Source: Cyclina sinensis (lineage: Eukaryota > Mollusca > Bivalvia > Venerida > Veneridae). Taken from it: a stretch of 64,000 bases of DNA. Each line of letters starts with the position of its first letter. Position 1 is the first letter of the stretch. The notes beneath the pieces are model-generated. The model was not told the origin of the DNA. It ran no database searches and saw only the letters and a program-made list of their open reading frames with translations. The stretch is taken from NCBI GenBank assembly GCA_012932295.1, contig JAAONU010000011.1, forward strand, positions 48,858,352 through 48,922,351, read 5' to 3'. The position numbers and the translations under genes were made by a program. This document shows, one piece after another, positions 38,143 to 50,344 of this stretch.

Positions 38143-38349
38143 ATGGCAGCGACCAAATCAAGATATTATAACTATCAACTTCTAAAAGAAATCGCAAACG
38201 GAAAAAAGCCAAGCTTTGCTGAACAGCAACAACTAAGTATGCTCGAAATCTTAATGCAAAATCAGATTTTACCATATGATCCGAGCTTAATGAGTGTCCC
38301 ATTGAGGCTAAACCAAGAGGAAGTACCATCCATCTCAAACCCAGAATAG
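38143..38349 (+). CDS. Small last open frame of the LTR retrotransposon, unknown
   Basis: A 68-codon frame starts with ATG 26 bp after the accessory region: MAATKSRYYNYQLLKEI, then ML..LMQNQILPYDPSL. It is mostly polar and likely helical. Its position inside the element, and the absence of any other function for this segment, suggest a small accessory product. It may equally be chance. Confidence 0.4.
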   Translation: MAATKSRYYNYQLLKEIANGKKPSFAEQQQLSMLEILMQNQILPYDPSLMSVPLRLNQEEVPSISNPE

Positions 38350-38724
38350 TGTGACAAATATAAAGCGCAGGTGTTAAAAACAAATTGACAACTTTTGTTG
38401 TTCTGATTTCAGTCTAAGTACTCATGATTTCACTTTATTTAGATTTCTAGGCTATTGCTTTGATCCAGATGAAACTCAATAAAAAAGTTTAGTTGAAAAC
38501 TAATGAAATGACAGAGACCTAAAGTGTTAAACCTACGTGACGCAGTAGAATTCAAGTTTAATAATTGGTTCGATACAGTTTATAGTTAAAAAATGATATT
38601 GTTATGTTTTTTTGTGTTTTTTTTTAAAGTTTTCCTTGTTCTTAATAATGTTTATCTTGTTTATAATAAACTTTAATACTATTATTGTATGCTATTGTTA
38701 ATTCAGGAGAATTAGTTTAAGACT

Positions 38725-38737
38725 AAGGAGGGGGAAG
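38725..38737 (+). other. Polypurine tract
   Basis: AAGGAGGGGGAAG abuts the 3' LTR, the expected place for plus-strand DNA priming. Confidence 0.85.
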
Positions 38738-40304
38738 TGTTAGGAAATGTACATTGACATGTTTAATTTCTCTAAATGAACCAACAGGATAAAAATTATC
38801 ATGTTGTTTGAATAAACACTAAGCTAAAATGTACTTAGATGCAAACTATATCATGTCGGAGAGCAGTACGATTTTAAATAAAACGCGGTTCTGAACTTTC
38901 GACTGTTCACTGTAAGTGTGAAAACTAGTGACAAATACGTATATCAAAGCAATCAGTAGTAATACATAACAGAAATTCACTGTATGCATGAATCACCTTA
39001 TAAACCTGTGAAACAGTTCAATCATCCGGTATTAACATCTTTGGATGCTGCAAAGTCGCTCAATGTTTATCAAAACTTGCGGCCGTGAGTCAATACTATT
39101 TATGCGCAGGAAATTCCTCCGTAATCACCCAAATGCTCTATCAAACAACTAAAACTACCAGAATGTACCCTAATACACAAATTATATGAACTAACGTTTC
39201 TTTCTTGAATATATAAGTAATGTTTTAAACCATGATCATCCGTAAGTCGGGACTACATTCACTTACGACTGAGCAGCGGAAGTTGCTGAAGTATTTTGGA
39301 CTACAAGACAATTCGATTGGTTAATTCGGACACACCTTCTTTTAAAAAATCTATAAAAGGCACACAGGAGAGTCGATCGGGGGTAATAGTCTTTCGGATG
39401 AGACTTTAAACCGAGGTCCCATGTATCAGTGCTATACACTGAGCATGTAAAAGAACCAGGAGTGTCTCTGGAATGGGATGCTTTCTGTATCTTGCACTAC
39501 CCCCACCACATAAAATAACTGATCTCTCCAGGGGGCGTCGGTCATATGGGCAACCGGTACCGACGATAAATAAGGTTAAATAGATAGATAGATCGGGGGC
39601 AGTCCTACCGTAGACATGGAAAGGTTATTATGACATCACATCGTTATCAGATGAAGGTCCAGTAAATCCGTAAGTTTTCGGCCGTGATTTTCGGCCGTAA
39701 GTTTCTCATCCGCTAGTTTGGTAACTATCTACGACCTTGGAACAGTGATGAGTATAAACCCGTAACTAACGGCCGTAAGTTGGTACTGACGACCATCCGC
39801 AGGTATTAAATGAATCTCACGACCAGCCGCAAGTTCAAACTAACAACGATCTAAGAATATAAACGTATTATGTTTATGGAACATAACAATATAAAATTGA
39901 ACTAACAGATGTACCGTTACTAACGGCCTATTTCGGAACTCACGACTCGCCGTCAGTTGTATTATTTGTGACAAATCTTACATTTAATAAAAAGGAAACT
40001 CTGGACACTTGTAAACTCGGATTGCAGACAGCTAGCATAACCCCTCCTGGCGTGAAGAAAAAATAATAAAGAACAAAACGATTAAAATAAATCAGTTTAT
40101 GTGGTTCTCACAATCTTCGTTAATGCATAGTATATCTATCTTAATCTACTTAACATCTATAAATAAAAATATGTTGGTGTTTGTAATCGACATTTGCTAT
40201 TTCTTGTTGATTCTTTTCGGTATCTCCATCAGTGTTGGTAGTTCATCCTGAAACAAATGCCGTGCCATCCCGTACTATTACCGTACATATACCCTTACAT
40301 TACA
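38738..40304 (+). repeat. 3' LTR with nested SINE
   Basis: It is 1567 bp and equals the 5' LTR plus an insertion at 39384-39590. Substitutions between the two LTRs are few and scattered. The insertion is absent from the 5' LTR, so it arrived after the retrotransposon integrated. Confidence 0.92.
39384..39590 (+). mobile_element. SINE inserted in the 3' LTR
   Basis: About 207 bp are flanked by a 9-bp duplication GATCGGGGG (39375-39383 and 39591-39599). It starts near TCTTTCGGATGAGACTTTAA and ends in a TAGA repeat. A shorter copy of the same family lies at 28411-28555. Confidence 0.8.
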
Positions 40305-40308
40305 TTAT

Positions 40309-41989
40309 TTAAGACATAGAAGACACTGGTAGACTAGTTTCCTTTTCCAAAAAATTTTTGGTCTCACGGAATAATGATTAAATTTATTTCGATTATAAAT
40401 TGATTTCACAATGTCGGCGATTTTATTAATGCGATCTTATTAACTGATATCTATTTTTCCTCCAGTCATAATTCAAATTTTGCGCTTATCTTGTTATATT
40501 ATTATCTTTTTTTATATTTTGTTAAACAAGATATTTTACGTTTCTTTATTTGTCTTTATGTACGAAACTGGGTTTTTGGAAGGTCAACATAAAGACGCTA
40601 GTTTGGTCAGTTTAAATTCTATTTTATTCATATCTATTGATGTCAGTAAAACTAATGGGAAATGTTTACAAGATAGACCCGTCCTGAAATGAAATAAAAA
40701 ATGCAAACCTTTTATTACAATAACAAATAAAATATTAGATAGATTCAAGTTGATCAACTTCATGGCGTCACTACACAAGTCTAAGCTTTTATAATATATC
40801 AATGTGGCAATGAATAACAATATACTGTATAAGAATACAATTTAACGCTTACATATAAGAAACATTATCAATGTTTAATCAAAAAGGTGTAAGGAACCCT
40901 GGACACACTTTAACACTCATGATGTGCTGCACTGAACGCATCGTGTGTTGTTAGAACTGCAAATAAACCTTTTATAATTTATACAGTGCTACTGATTAGT
41001 TTCCTGTGAACATTTACATGTATTTTCGACTCATCGGTATCCGCAACTAAAAACAAACAAATCCAAAATATGGAAATGACAATCCGAAATATCTATTCAA
41101 ATAAATAATAGAGACACTATTTCAGCAATTCTTACCTTACTGAATAATGTTACACAAACACAAATCGATATCAACCGATACTATCAACGAACTTTTCTGT
41201 CCTTACGCCTGACCTCAACTACCGGAAAACTACGGGGAAGCTAACTCTTATACTCTACAAGAAACCAACCACTACCATACTAAAAATCGCTACTGTACAG
41301 CAGGATAATTTACACCCCGTTACAATTATATTTATCAATCTGATGCGTTCAAAGAAGGGTCAATAATTATTCATTTGATCGTTGATAGCTGGGGTTAGTC
41401 ATCGACGAAGCTCTGTTCACTGTTAAGCGAGTGTATAGTTTTAATATAGTTTTGCGTAGTTGTACCGGTTAGTTTTAATTAGTCATTTAGAAGTTAATTT
41501 CCTACACATTAGTATGTCTTTATATTAAATAATTTTGAATATAAAATTGTGTTGAATCAATAACCTTTTATTATGTGTTTGAACTTTGTTTTTTAGTAAA
41601 GAAATTATTTTTTACATCAGTTCTTGTGAAATGAATAAACACAATCATCAATGTGACTTCAAGAATAAAACGTTTTATGAAAAACATTGAATTGTTTTAT
41701 TACAGATTTCTCCCCCGCCCTCAAAATAGTATAGTATGTGGTGGAGTATGTGGTGGAGTCACAGTTGTATATACATACTGTACCACGCAAATCGATATAA
41801 TCTTTCCAGCTCAGAGACAACACCTACGTCCGCTTCCGCACCTACAACGCTACTCTCCTGCGCATCGGTCGAATGTTTCACTTTCAGTGTTCTCACATGG
41901 CTGCTGAGGGAGCGTTCTACAACGCCAAGACCAATTAAACCGCCACGATGACGAGCTTCAGCAGTTTCTCTTCCGGCCGTAGCTAGTAC
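40309..41989. other. No gene recognised
   Basis: Short frames only. It includes the 41650-41705 piece shared with 24930-24980, just before the gag-protease relic. Confidence 0.45.
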
Positions 41990-43450
41990 ATCGACAAGAA
42001 CAATGAGGATGCGAAAGCATGCAGCTACTAGGCACATACTAAGTTGGATGCATTTTCTGGTAATACGCTCGTGGATGTCGAAACATGGATTGAATGATTT
42101 GAAAGGTTTAGTCATAGGGAAAGTATTAGTGCGAAACAGAGATATAAGGACTTACAAATATTTTAGGTTGGCTGTTAGCCGAGTTATGGTATTCTACTGT
42201 TGCAGCAAAGGATAATTCAGTAAAGGATTATGCCACACTGAAAGCAGCGCTCTTTTAGAATTTGTAGTTTTCAACAAGGATGACATTCCAATTGTATAAC
42301 AAACCAATCAAGAAACTGCTGAACAGTATTTCAATATCATTATAACCCTAATACGATTCTGCACATTGACAGAAGGCCAAAGTGTAAAACTTTTCATCAA
42401 AGGGATTAACCCTATTTCTCATGTGAAGTTGCAGCAGTCAAAAACTTTGGAAGAAAAGCAGGACACTTCAAACGTGCAAGTGAACGGAAGCCACCCGTAG
42501 CAGCCACAATTTCTTCCGCTGCTATCGGCAAACAACTTTTAATAGACGCTGTATCTGAGGTGAATAATCAGGTGATGTCGAAATTCACAGAAAAAGTCGA
42601 GGAACTGACCAAAAGGAATCTGCCTGAACGTCAACCAATAGGAAACCACAGAAGTCAAGGACCGTCTCAAAGCAGAGATTGCCAGCGACAGCAACAGCTT
42701 CGACAAGAACAGAAATACAGACAGAAACCACGGTAAGGCTAGAAATTGTAGTTAGAATATTCATAAGAAATGTCCCAGCCTAAATGCTACCTGTTATGAC
42801 TTTGGTAAAGTCGATCACTTGTCTTATGCGTTTGATCATTAGGAAAAAGCGCCTACGTACTGGAAACCTGTGGGTGGGCATAGCGGCAAAATGAACAATG
42901 TGCGACATAGAGCTAAATTAAAAACTAAGTCAGACTTTAACAGTAAAAACATTGAGAAGGAAAATAATGCCAAAAATAAGCCGCCCATTATTGCAATCAT
43001 GTCTGAGATGGAAAAAAAATACTGTAATATGCAAAATTGGTGGTAAGAAAATACAATGTTTACTAGACACAGGTGCAGATATTTCATGTATTTCTAAATC
43101 ATTTCTGGACTGATCATCTTTCGAAAATATTGACTTACAGAAATCAAAGCATTCCAAAGTGTCTGTTGTAGGACGTGCGAAGCACAAAACTTTAGAAAAA
43201 TTTCAAACAGATGTTACTATTTCTAAAACTCAGTTTGAAGTAACATTCGATGTTGTGCCTGACATACAGTACCCTGTAATACTTGGGTTTGATTTCATGC
43301 AAAGACGTGGAGTTACGAGGAAATTTACCATAAATATGGTCACTCTGAAAAACAAAAATGACAATTTAGTAGGTATAAAACCATTCAGCTCTGATGAAGG
43401 ATTGGCCAGAGTGAATCATTCTACTCACTTTCTACGCTCCCTCAGCAGCT
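41990..43450 (+). pseudogene. gag-protease relic of a second Ty3/gypsy-like element
   Basis: Fragments in shifting frames give a gag core (VETWIE..FERF, ATLKAALLEF, TAEQYFNIIITL, FIKGINPISHVK), a decayed zinc knuckle near 42770, and a retropepsin (CLLDTGADISCISKSF near 43050, PVILGFDFMQRRG near 43270) interrupted by a stop. No reverse transcriptase or LTR was seen. Confidence 0.7.
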
Positions 43451-43658
43451 AAGTGAATACACTACCGTTACTTCACACTGCTTCTTTAATAAGAGTAGAT
43501 TTATGATATTGACCTTTACAATGAACTTTTAAACAACCAATGGAAGTGCACCAATATCCCCAAAACCGAAAAATCTTTAAACCAATTTTCATTGGTTGAA
43601 ACGATCACGTGACTGCAAAAATTATAAATAGGTGTTTTCTCACATTTTCGTAATCAAA

Positions 43659-43825
43659 ATGTTGTCTCTGGAAGATATATACTTTGATCAACTTGCAAAA
43701 GGTTTAAATTAACGCTCCATTAAACCATTTCAAATATCTGTACTTCGTGCAATCATTGAAGAAAATAAGGACACATTTGTTTGTGCAAAAACAGGATCAG
43801 GAAAGTTACTATGTTTTCAAGGATA
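43659..43825 (+). pseudogene. RecQ-like helicase N-terminal fragment
   Basis: From the ATG at 43659 the sequence reads MLSLEDIYFDQLAKGLN, a stop, then PFQISVLRAIIEENKD and FVCAKTGSGK with LCFQ. The last is the Walker A and Q-motif region of RecQ-type DEAD helicases. It ends in a stop and the rest is absent. Confidence 0.6.
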
Positions 43826-44809
43826 AACGTTTCTCTATCGTGAATAAGCAATAAGCTGCCAAAAATGGTTTCAACATTTTCCTATGAACAGGAACGCACA
43901 TGAACATAGACTCCATTTTTGTAAGGTATATAATAATGACGTTACTACATACGTGTCATATGCTCGTTCTTTGCACGATGTATGTATGAAATACAAGCGA
44001 TTCCATTTAACTTGCAATTGGCACATATAAATGCCGTATGTATACATGGATATTCTCTGTTATTTCATGATACACATTTAAAGTATTGTTACTGACAAGA
44101 CAATTTTTTTCCATATTTGAGGGTTTTTGGAGCAGGAGAAATGGCGTCAAAGACATGTCAAGATTGCGTTTACACATCTCTGAGCATTACACCAATGAAA
44201 ATAATAAACTGACGTTTTGTAGAAAGTTAAAATATACGTATTATTTTGGAAGTTGTACCTTGAAAATAATCCCTGGATTCTGACATTTTAAAATTTCACC
44301 GAACACAGTAAGACCACCCACTCCCTCACCTCTCACTCACATACATCTTCATTTACCTGTCATTATATCTAGCATTTTGCTTCCGAATTTCAAAGAAATC
44401 ACATTGTCTTCACATTGATAAATAAAGAGAGAAATAAAGAGTACCAGCATATTGTAAGCAAATTTATGTTTATTTCCTCAGCTCAGAATTTTCTTGTAAA
44501 TGAAGTTCATTTGAAAAGAGATTACTTAAAATGTTGTTTGTTTTGCACATAACTGAACTTCTTAATCATAACACACCTTTTTTATCTTAATAAGCATTTT
44601 TCCAGTCTTGTTTTGTGTGTTTACTGTACTATTAGTCCAGAAATATGCATTTACTTAGTACTCATATAATTTCCTTTTTTCCAGGGGGCATATAATAGAT
44701 TGAACATAAAAGCAAGAGTAGGAATGTAGCTGATACCTAAAACATGCAAATTGTAGATGTAAAAAATGTCACATATAAGGTAGTAAAGGACAATGATCGA
44801 GGAAAAACG

Positions 44810-45365
44810 CCGGACACACAAGACGGGAAGCCGGACATATAAGATGGGTAGAATGCCAGACTAACAAGAAGGGCGGAAAACGAAACTCACAAGAAAAGAA
44901 GACGTGTAGAACACCGGACTCACAAGATGTATAGAACGACAGATTTAAAAGACGGATATAACGCCAGACTTACAAGACGGGTAGAACGCCAGACTCGAAA
45001 GACGGGTAGGAAGCCAGACTCGTAAAATGGGTAAAATGCAAGAATCCTAAGATTGGTTGAGCATCAGATTCACAAGACGGGTTGAACGTCAGACTTAGAA
45101 GACGGATTAAATACCAGACTTACAAGACGTGTAGAACGCTAGACTCACAAAATGTGTTAAATGCCTGACTCAAAAGATGGATAGAACGCTAGACTCACAA
45201 GATGGGTAGAACGCTCGACTTGCAAGATAGGTAGAAAGAACTCTATACTCATAAAGACCTGTAGAATGCTGGACTAAAAAGACGGGTAGAACGCTGTACT
45301 CACAACACTCGGAAAATGCCGGACTTAAAAAACGGATAGAACGCCAGACTCACAGGTCGGCAGAC
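44810..45365. repeat. 25-bp minisatellite, diverged
   Basis: About twenty copies of a unit like CCAGACTCACAAGACGGGTAGAACG with many substitutions and small indels. Confidence 0.85.
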
Positions 45366-45723
45366 ACTAGTTTGACTTTAAGGAGAGTCTCTTAATTATT
45401 GTGACTTTTTTCACAGCACAATTAAGCAAGCACTGATATGAATCTAGGAATGAATCGCAAAGTAACTAAAATAACTTGCTTCCCAATCGATGTAAAGTAA
45501 TTAAGCTTGAACAAAGTGTGTATATACCATTCGCTGTAAACCAATGATGATGATCGGAAGAATTATTGCGTCAACAAAGTTGTGAAGGTGTAAAAGCACC
45601 TAACAACAGGGTCTGCACAGGTTTGATAAGCTGAAAGTGTCGAACGCGCAACTTTAAATCAGCTCTGTCTTATGTGTTATTAAAACTGCAAGTTTAATCA
45701 AAAACGTAATATATTTTTGTTTA

Positions 45724-45985
45724 GTTCACCTTGAAACAAAAAGCTAACAATGTATAGTTCACCTTGAAACAGAGAGCTAACCGTGTAAAGCTCACCTTGA
45801 AACAAAAAGCTAACCAGGTATAGCTCACCTTGAAACAAAAAGCTAACAATTTATAGTTCACCTTGAAAGAAAGAGCTAACCATGTATATCTCACCTTGAA
45901 ACAAAAAGCTAACCACGTATAGCTCACCTTGAAACTAAGAGTTTACCATGTACAGTTCACCTTGAAAGAAAGTTTACCACTTGTG
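45724..45985. repeat. 33-bp minisatellite
   Basis: Eight copies of a 33-bp unit (TTCACCTTGAAACAAAAAGC then TAACCATGTATAG). The minus strand reads an open frame of repeated 11-residue units (YTWLAFCFKVN-like) because 33 is a multiple of 3. No start or context supports a protein. Confidence 0.88.
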
Positions 45986-45989
45986 GGTA

Positions 45990-47340
45990 CTTTAAGCATT
46001 TCAACATTTAAATACTCAACTTGTTTTGACTGTGGCTTTGAGAAGTTTTCAGTTTTGGAGATTGTGTATTTTTAAGCTCTTATTGTGACCTGGCTTATTA
46101 TAGTGTTCAGCATCACATTTATGTTTTGTAACATTTATTTTGTAAAACTATTATATTTATATCTGGGTCTTAATATATTGGGACTCAGGTTACATAAATT
46201 GTAGGCGATGTATACGGCCTCGTAAAGCCTGTTCAAATTGATATAAACCCTCGCCGTATATAGCCTCGTATAGCCTGATCGAATTAATATAACCTCAACA
46301 ATTTATAACTCCCAAACCACTAGGTCAAATCTGATGAAACATCCAGGGGTATTCATTGCACGAAGCTCTCCAAAAAAGATGTTAAAAGTATTTTATATAT
46401 TGCAGAATACTAGTAGCAAATTTAATTGAAAATATTGCCTCTGAGCTTTGTATTTGGTGTATACCATTGTTTAGTAGACATCTACCAAGATAGTTCAAAT
46501 TATCTCCCTCCTGTCCCTATTGACTTTGCTTAAGAAGTCTCTCTATATTACAAAGACATACAGAAGAGAAAAAAAACTGAAGGGCCTGAAGATAAGATAT
46601 TTGGTATACTTTATATCATTTTAGTACATACTCTTAGTATCTACCAATAACGTTCAAATGATTACCCAAGGATGAAAATTGGTTTCGCCTGAGGTTGTAA
46701 CTTTTTTATATATACTTTAAAAGAAAACAATTTACTAGTCAGAAACTAAAATGATTAGAGTTTAAATATAAATAGCTGCCGGATTACTTTGCGGGGACAT
46801 TTTATTGCTACTTCATTTACTTGTTTTACCTGTTAATGCTTGAGAATTCCTACGCATTTGTTTAGGTATGTATATACGTGCACAGGTTAGAGTGGATATT
46901 TTTAGGGATTCGGATTGAAAATGCCTTCATTCTGAACAAAAGCTTCTTAAATCAATACCTCATGGCATAATTGTGACCAACTAGCAGACAGAGATTCAAA
47001 ATTGAACGATAGATTAATCAGTGTTGTTGCTTAGAAAACGTGTCGTAACAACAAAGGACTTCAATATTAGCTAGTATTTTCAAGGATTGCCGTCGAGTTT
47101 AGTAAGAACAGATATTTAAGAAAATAACGCTGATCTTCGGATTGAATTTGGAAACACGAAATAAGGAAAACTTAAACGAAAGTAGAAACTATTTAAAATT
47201 AGAAAATGTGCCCATAAGTCTAAAATATGCCGTTCAAGTTAGAACATCACATATGTAATTAATGTTTATTTTCTATCCGGTTTATTTTTATCGTACATGT
47301 AGCTAGTAACTTGTGATTTAATTTTTATGAGCCTCAATAC
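45990..47340. other. No gene recognised
   Basis: AT-rich sequence. A short direct repeat with GTATA(C/T)(G/A)GCCTCGTA(A/T)AGCCTG lies at 46208-46290. Otherwise nothing was seen. Confidence 0.5.
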
Positions 47341-47345
47341 ATATC

Positions 47346-48440
47346 TTCAACTTCAATTTATTACTGCCAAAGGTCAGTACTAACTATACTAGGCAAGCGC
47401 GTGTAAGGAACATTAAAATTGTCAAAAAAAAAAACAAAGTAAACATTTATTGTAAATATGTAAAATTCATAAAACTTGTTCAGTCCATTGATAAAGGGTA
47501 GCCTTAATCTCGGTCGGTAATTCGTTCCAGAGTCGTATAGTCTCTAGGAGGAATGAGTTTATGGGATGTTGTGTTTTTGACTGCGGGATGGAGAATTTGC
47601 TGTTTGTTGTGTCTGTAAGGTGTTCGTGATCGACATTGACCTGTTTATATTTTATTTTATATAGCATGACCAGGCTGGCTTTGTTTCGCCTTTGCTAGAA
47701 TGTTGACCATTTTAATTCCTTAATTATGTTTCTTATAGTGCTTGTTAAATGGTAATCAATATGAACATACCTTGCCGTTGCCCTCTGCGCCATTTTTTAT
47801 TCTGTGAGTGAGGTATTCTGCCATGGGTGTCATATGGTTGAGTAGTATTCGACAAGGGGTTGTACATATGTTTTGCATGCTGCTTCTTTGAGCCGTTTGT
47901 TTTGTGTTTTGACATTTCGTCGGATGAATCTTAAGCTGTTTTTTTTCTTTTTGCTTTGTTTGTAATGTTGTTTATGTTGGATGACCAGTTCAGGTTACTA
48001 CTTATAGTAACTCCTAGGTGTCTTGCATTTTCTGTGGTTTTCAGAACAGTGCTGTGTAGGGTGTAATGAAAGATGACAGGTTTCTTTTGACTGTGTATTC
48101 TGAGTACTTCACACTTATCGGGGTTGAACTCCATTGTCTACTCCTTTTCCCATATTTCAAGGTTGTGCAAATAATTGTGTAAGCTTTGTGCTGATGCTTT
48201 TGATTTAATTGTAACATAGACTATAGTGTTGTCCGCAAACAGACGCACCGGTTTCTCACACTTCCTGGTAGGTCTTTGTTGTATGCGGGAAAGAGACATG
48301 GTCCTAGGACCGATCCCATCTTTTAGGGACACCAGAAAGCACAACGAGCCTTGGCAGAGACCTTGTTTTGACTTATACTTGTTGTGTATCTTCATGGTGA
48401 GCAATCGTCCAACCCAAAAGATTAGCAGGTCTGATGCCGA
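47346..48440 (-). pseudogene. Jockey/CR1-like LINE, 3' part of the reverse transcriptase
   Basis: On the minus strand, in broken frames, the order is a catalytic box VRLFADNTIVY (ADD changed to ADN), NLEIWEKE, FNPDKCEVLRIH, HLGVTISSNLNW, a QRATARYV-like block, YKIKYKQ, and the terminal SFLLETIRLWNELP. The element ends at 47346 in copies of TTGAAG. Confidence 0.8.
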
Positions 48441-49331
48441 GATGAAAAGGTTTTGATCGTGCTTTACAAGTCTAGAACGGTACCTGTAGTCTTCGGTTAC
48501 TCTGCTACAAGACTACTCACCCACCTACTTTTCAAGTCATACTGTATTTTCGGTATTATGTAGCATGCGACACAAAGAAAGAAACCATCTTCTAGTAGTT
48601 TGTCATCATGTATGTTTATTTAACAAGTTGTGTATACAATCCTCCGCTATCAGAAAAATGTCTTCAAGTACTAACTTGAAAGGAGTTTCTTGACTTTTCA
48701 AAATATTGGGGCCGCAACTGTGTCTCCACTTCCGACGCCTGTGCTTTTACACGGTCAGAAAGAAAGTCATTTCAAGTCTAGATAATATCTTGACCACATT
48801 TTCCTCTATTTTGACAATGAATACAAACACAAGTAAAATTTTAGTACTAGATCTTTGTGACAAACAAACATAATATACAAAGTGTAAGAAAACGGTTCCT
48901 TTTTAAAAGAACAAAGCCTTTGGCCTTTAACAAACAGAATGTTTTGGGCTCCTGTGTCCCATTTACAAATTTACTAAGCACATGCCGGATTCAAGGCAGG
49001 TTTTGAGCTCGTAACATCAAAGTTCAAAAGGTCCTAGGTCAAGAGAGGTAATACATCATACACTCTTACAGAAAACACGTGTTCTTCAGTTAGAGGAATT
49101 CTGTGAAAATATCAATTAATACAGCAAACAAAATAAATTTATGATAATTTTATTTACTAAGCACTTTAGAATCTTTTTGGACCTATCTAGTATACCTTTC
49201 AAAGTGGCCTTTATACAAAAGGTAAACAATTCGCACTTAGAGGTAAACAAATTTGACTAGACTGTAAAGTCTATGTATATTCACGTTATATTAAACTGAA
49301 TACTGATCTTCGATTGATGTATCTGGCAATT
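48441..49331. other. Probable 3' flank or 3' UTR of the GPCR
   Basis: No coding signal. It lies directly downstream of the receptor stop codon on the minus strand, so part may be its 3' UTR. Confidence 0.4.
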
Positions 49332-50309
49332 TTAAGGACGCAGTTTTCTTGCGCAGTCTTTTAACATTTTTAATAGGGCGACTTTCAGCCAGTCATTTCT
49401 AAGAGCATATACAAAGGGATTTATAGCAGAGTTTAAAATGAATATTGTTGATACAATAAAACGCACGTTTCTTTTTGCATCTTGATGTTTAACTTCCCCG
49501 ATTCTGAAAAGAATTATCTGAGGTATTGTACAGATATTGAATATCAGCATTATCAAACCGACCGTCACAAGGACTTTCTTTTGTACCCTTACAGCTGATC
49601 TTCTAATTGCTGTTGATCTTTGTACTTCCAACGAGCTGCTGATGGAATTACTTGATGTCGGGGAAACCCTATTCCATGTGCCTTTAAGCTGCAAGCAGAC
49701 AAGTGCGTATAAAACGTTTGTAGAAACTTGAGGAATTATGAAAACAACAAAAAAGAAAGCTCCTACATCACGCATGTCTTTAAAGACTCCATCCATTACA
49801 CATATGTTGTCTTCTTTATCTGGATCTCCTAAAACAATGGTTAGAGACAGGCAGACAAGAACGCTCACGACCCATGCGGTGCCCGAAAGCAACAACGACG
49901 CGCGAAAAGTTGAATTTTCTTGCTGCAATTTTGCTGAATTACGTATGACCACCAACCTGTAAATACATATACCCAAGATGTGATACAAAGAAGCGCACTG
50001 CGTAGCAAAAAATAGGAAATATATGATCAAACATATTTTTATGTTCATCTGGACATCAGTAAGTCCTGTAACAGCTAATGGCAATGCTGCATACCCAACA
50101 AACATATCACTGACACTCAAACATAGGACTTGTGAACAAAAGTTAGGCCAACTTGTCCTCCAGTTCACGACAAAGCACAAAACGATGATACTGTTGGAAA
50201 TTGTTGTCCAAATGACTACAAAAAACGCACTAAGTCCAACGGCAAGGTCTACAGAAACACTTCCGATAAATCGCTGGAAATCACCAGGTGTGTACGATGT
50301 ATTGTTCAT
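49332..50309 (-). CDS. Class A (rhodopsin-like) G-protein-coupled receptor, orphan
   Basis: One exon of 325 codons encodes a seven-helix receptor. It has an N-glycosylation site at the N-terminus (NNTS) and TM1 with SNSIIVLCF (about residue 38). TM2 has LSVSDMFVGYAALPL (64-78), and Cys93 before TM3 can pair with Cys170 in the second loop. TM6 has CTIP (260-263, in place of CWLP) and TM7 has NSAINPFVYALR (293-304), the NPxxY motif. The DRY motif at the end of TM3 is replaced by IYR (116-118). The cytoplasmic loop between TM5 and TM6 is Ser-rich, and the C-tail is short and basic. The start Met at 50309 precedes a hydrophilic N-terminus of ordinary length. Ligand and subfamily cannot be told from the sequence. 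A 60-bp minisatellite begins within about 100 bp upstream of the start. Confidence 0.88.
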   Translation of the reverse strand: MNNTSYTPGDFQRFIGSVSVDLAVGLSAFFVVIWTTISNSIIVLCFVVNWRTSWPNFCSQVLCLSVSDMFVGYAALPLAVTGLTDVQMNIKICLIIYFLFFATQCASLYHILGICIYRLVVIRNSAKLQQENSTFRASLLLSGTAWVVSVLVCLSLTIVLGDPDKEDNICVMDGVFKDMRDVGAFFFVVFIIPQVSTNVLYALVCLQLKGTWNRVSPTSSNSISSSLEVQRSTAIRRSAVRVQKKVLVTVGLIMLIFNICTIPQIILFRIGEVKHQDAKRNVRFIVSTIFILNSAINPFVYALRNDWLKVALLKMLKDCARKLRP

Positions 50310-50344
50310 TTTTTCTCACGTAAGGCGAATGCTACACATTATTT

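Larger units (their letters stand above)
29093..40304 (+). mobile_element. Ty3/gypsy-type LTR retrotransposon with an extra 3' coding region
   Basis: Near-identical LTRs (29093-30446 and 38738-40304) begin TGTTAGGA and end TTACATTACA. They are flanked by a 4-bp target duplication TTAT (29089-29092 and 40305-40308). The inside holds a primer-binding site, gag, protease, reverse transcriptase, RNase H and integrase in that order, then a long accessory region, then a polypurine tract. The domain order places it in Ty3/gypsy. Gag-pol carries several frameshifts and damaged motifs, so this copy should not act by itself, although the alike LTRs point to recent insertion. Confidence 0.92.

Noticed and set aside
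45721..45927. Minus-strand membrane-like repeat protein
   Set aside because: It is a translation of the 33-bp minisatellite; hydrophobicity is a result of the repeat composition.
44810..45985. CRISPR-like array
   Set aside because: Units are contiguous and diverged, without unique spacers, in animal DNA; they are minisatellites.
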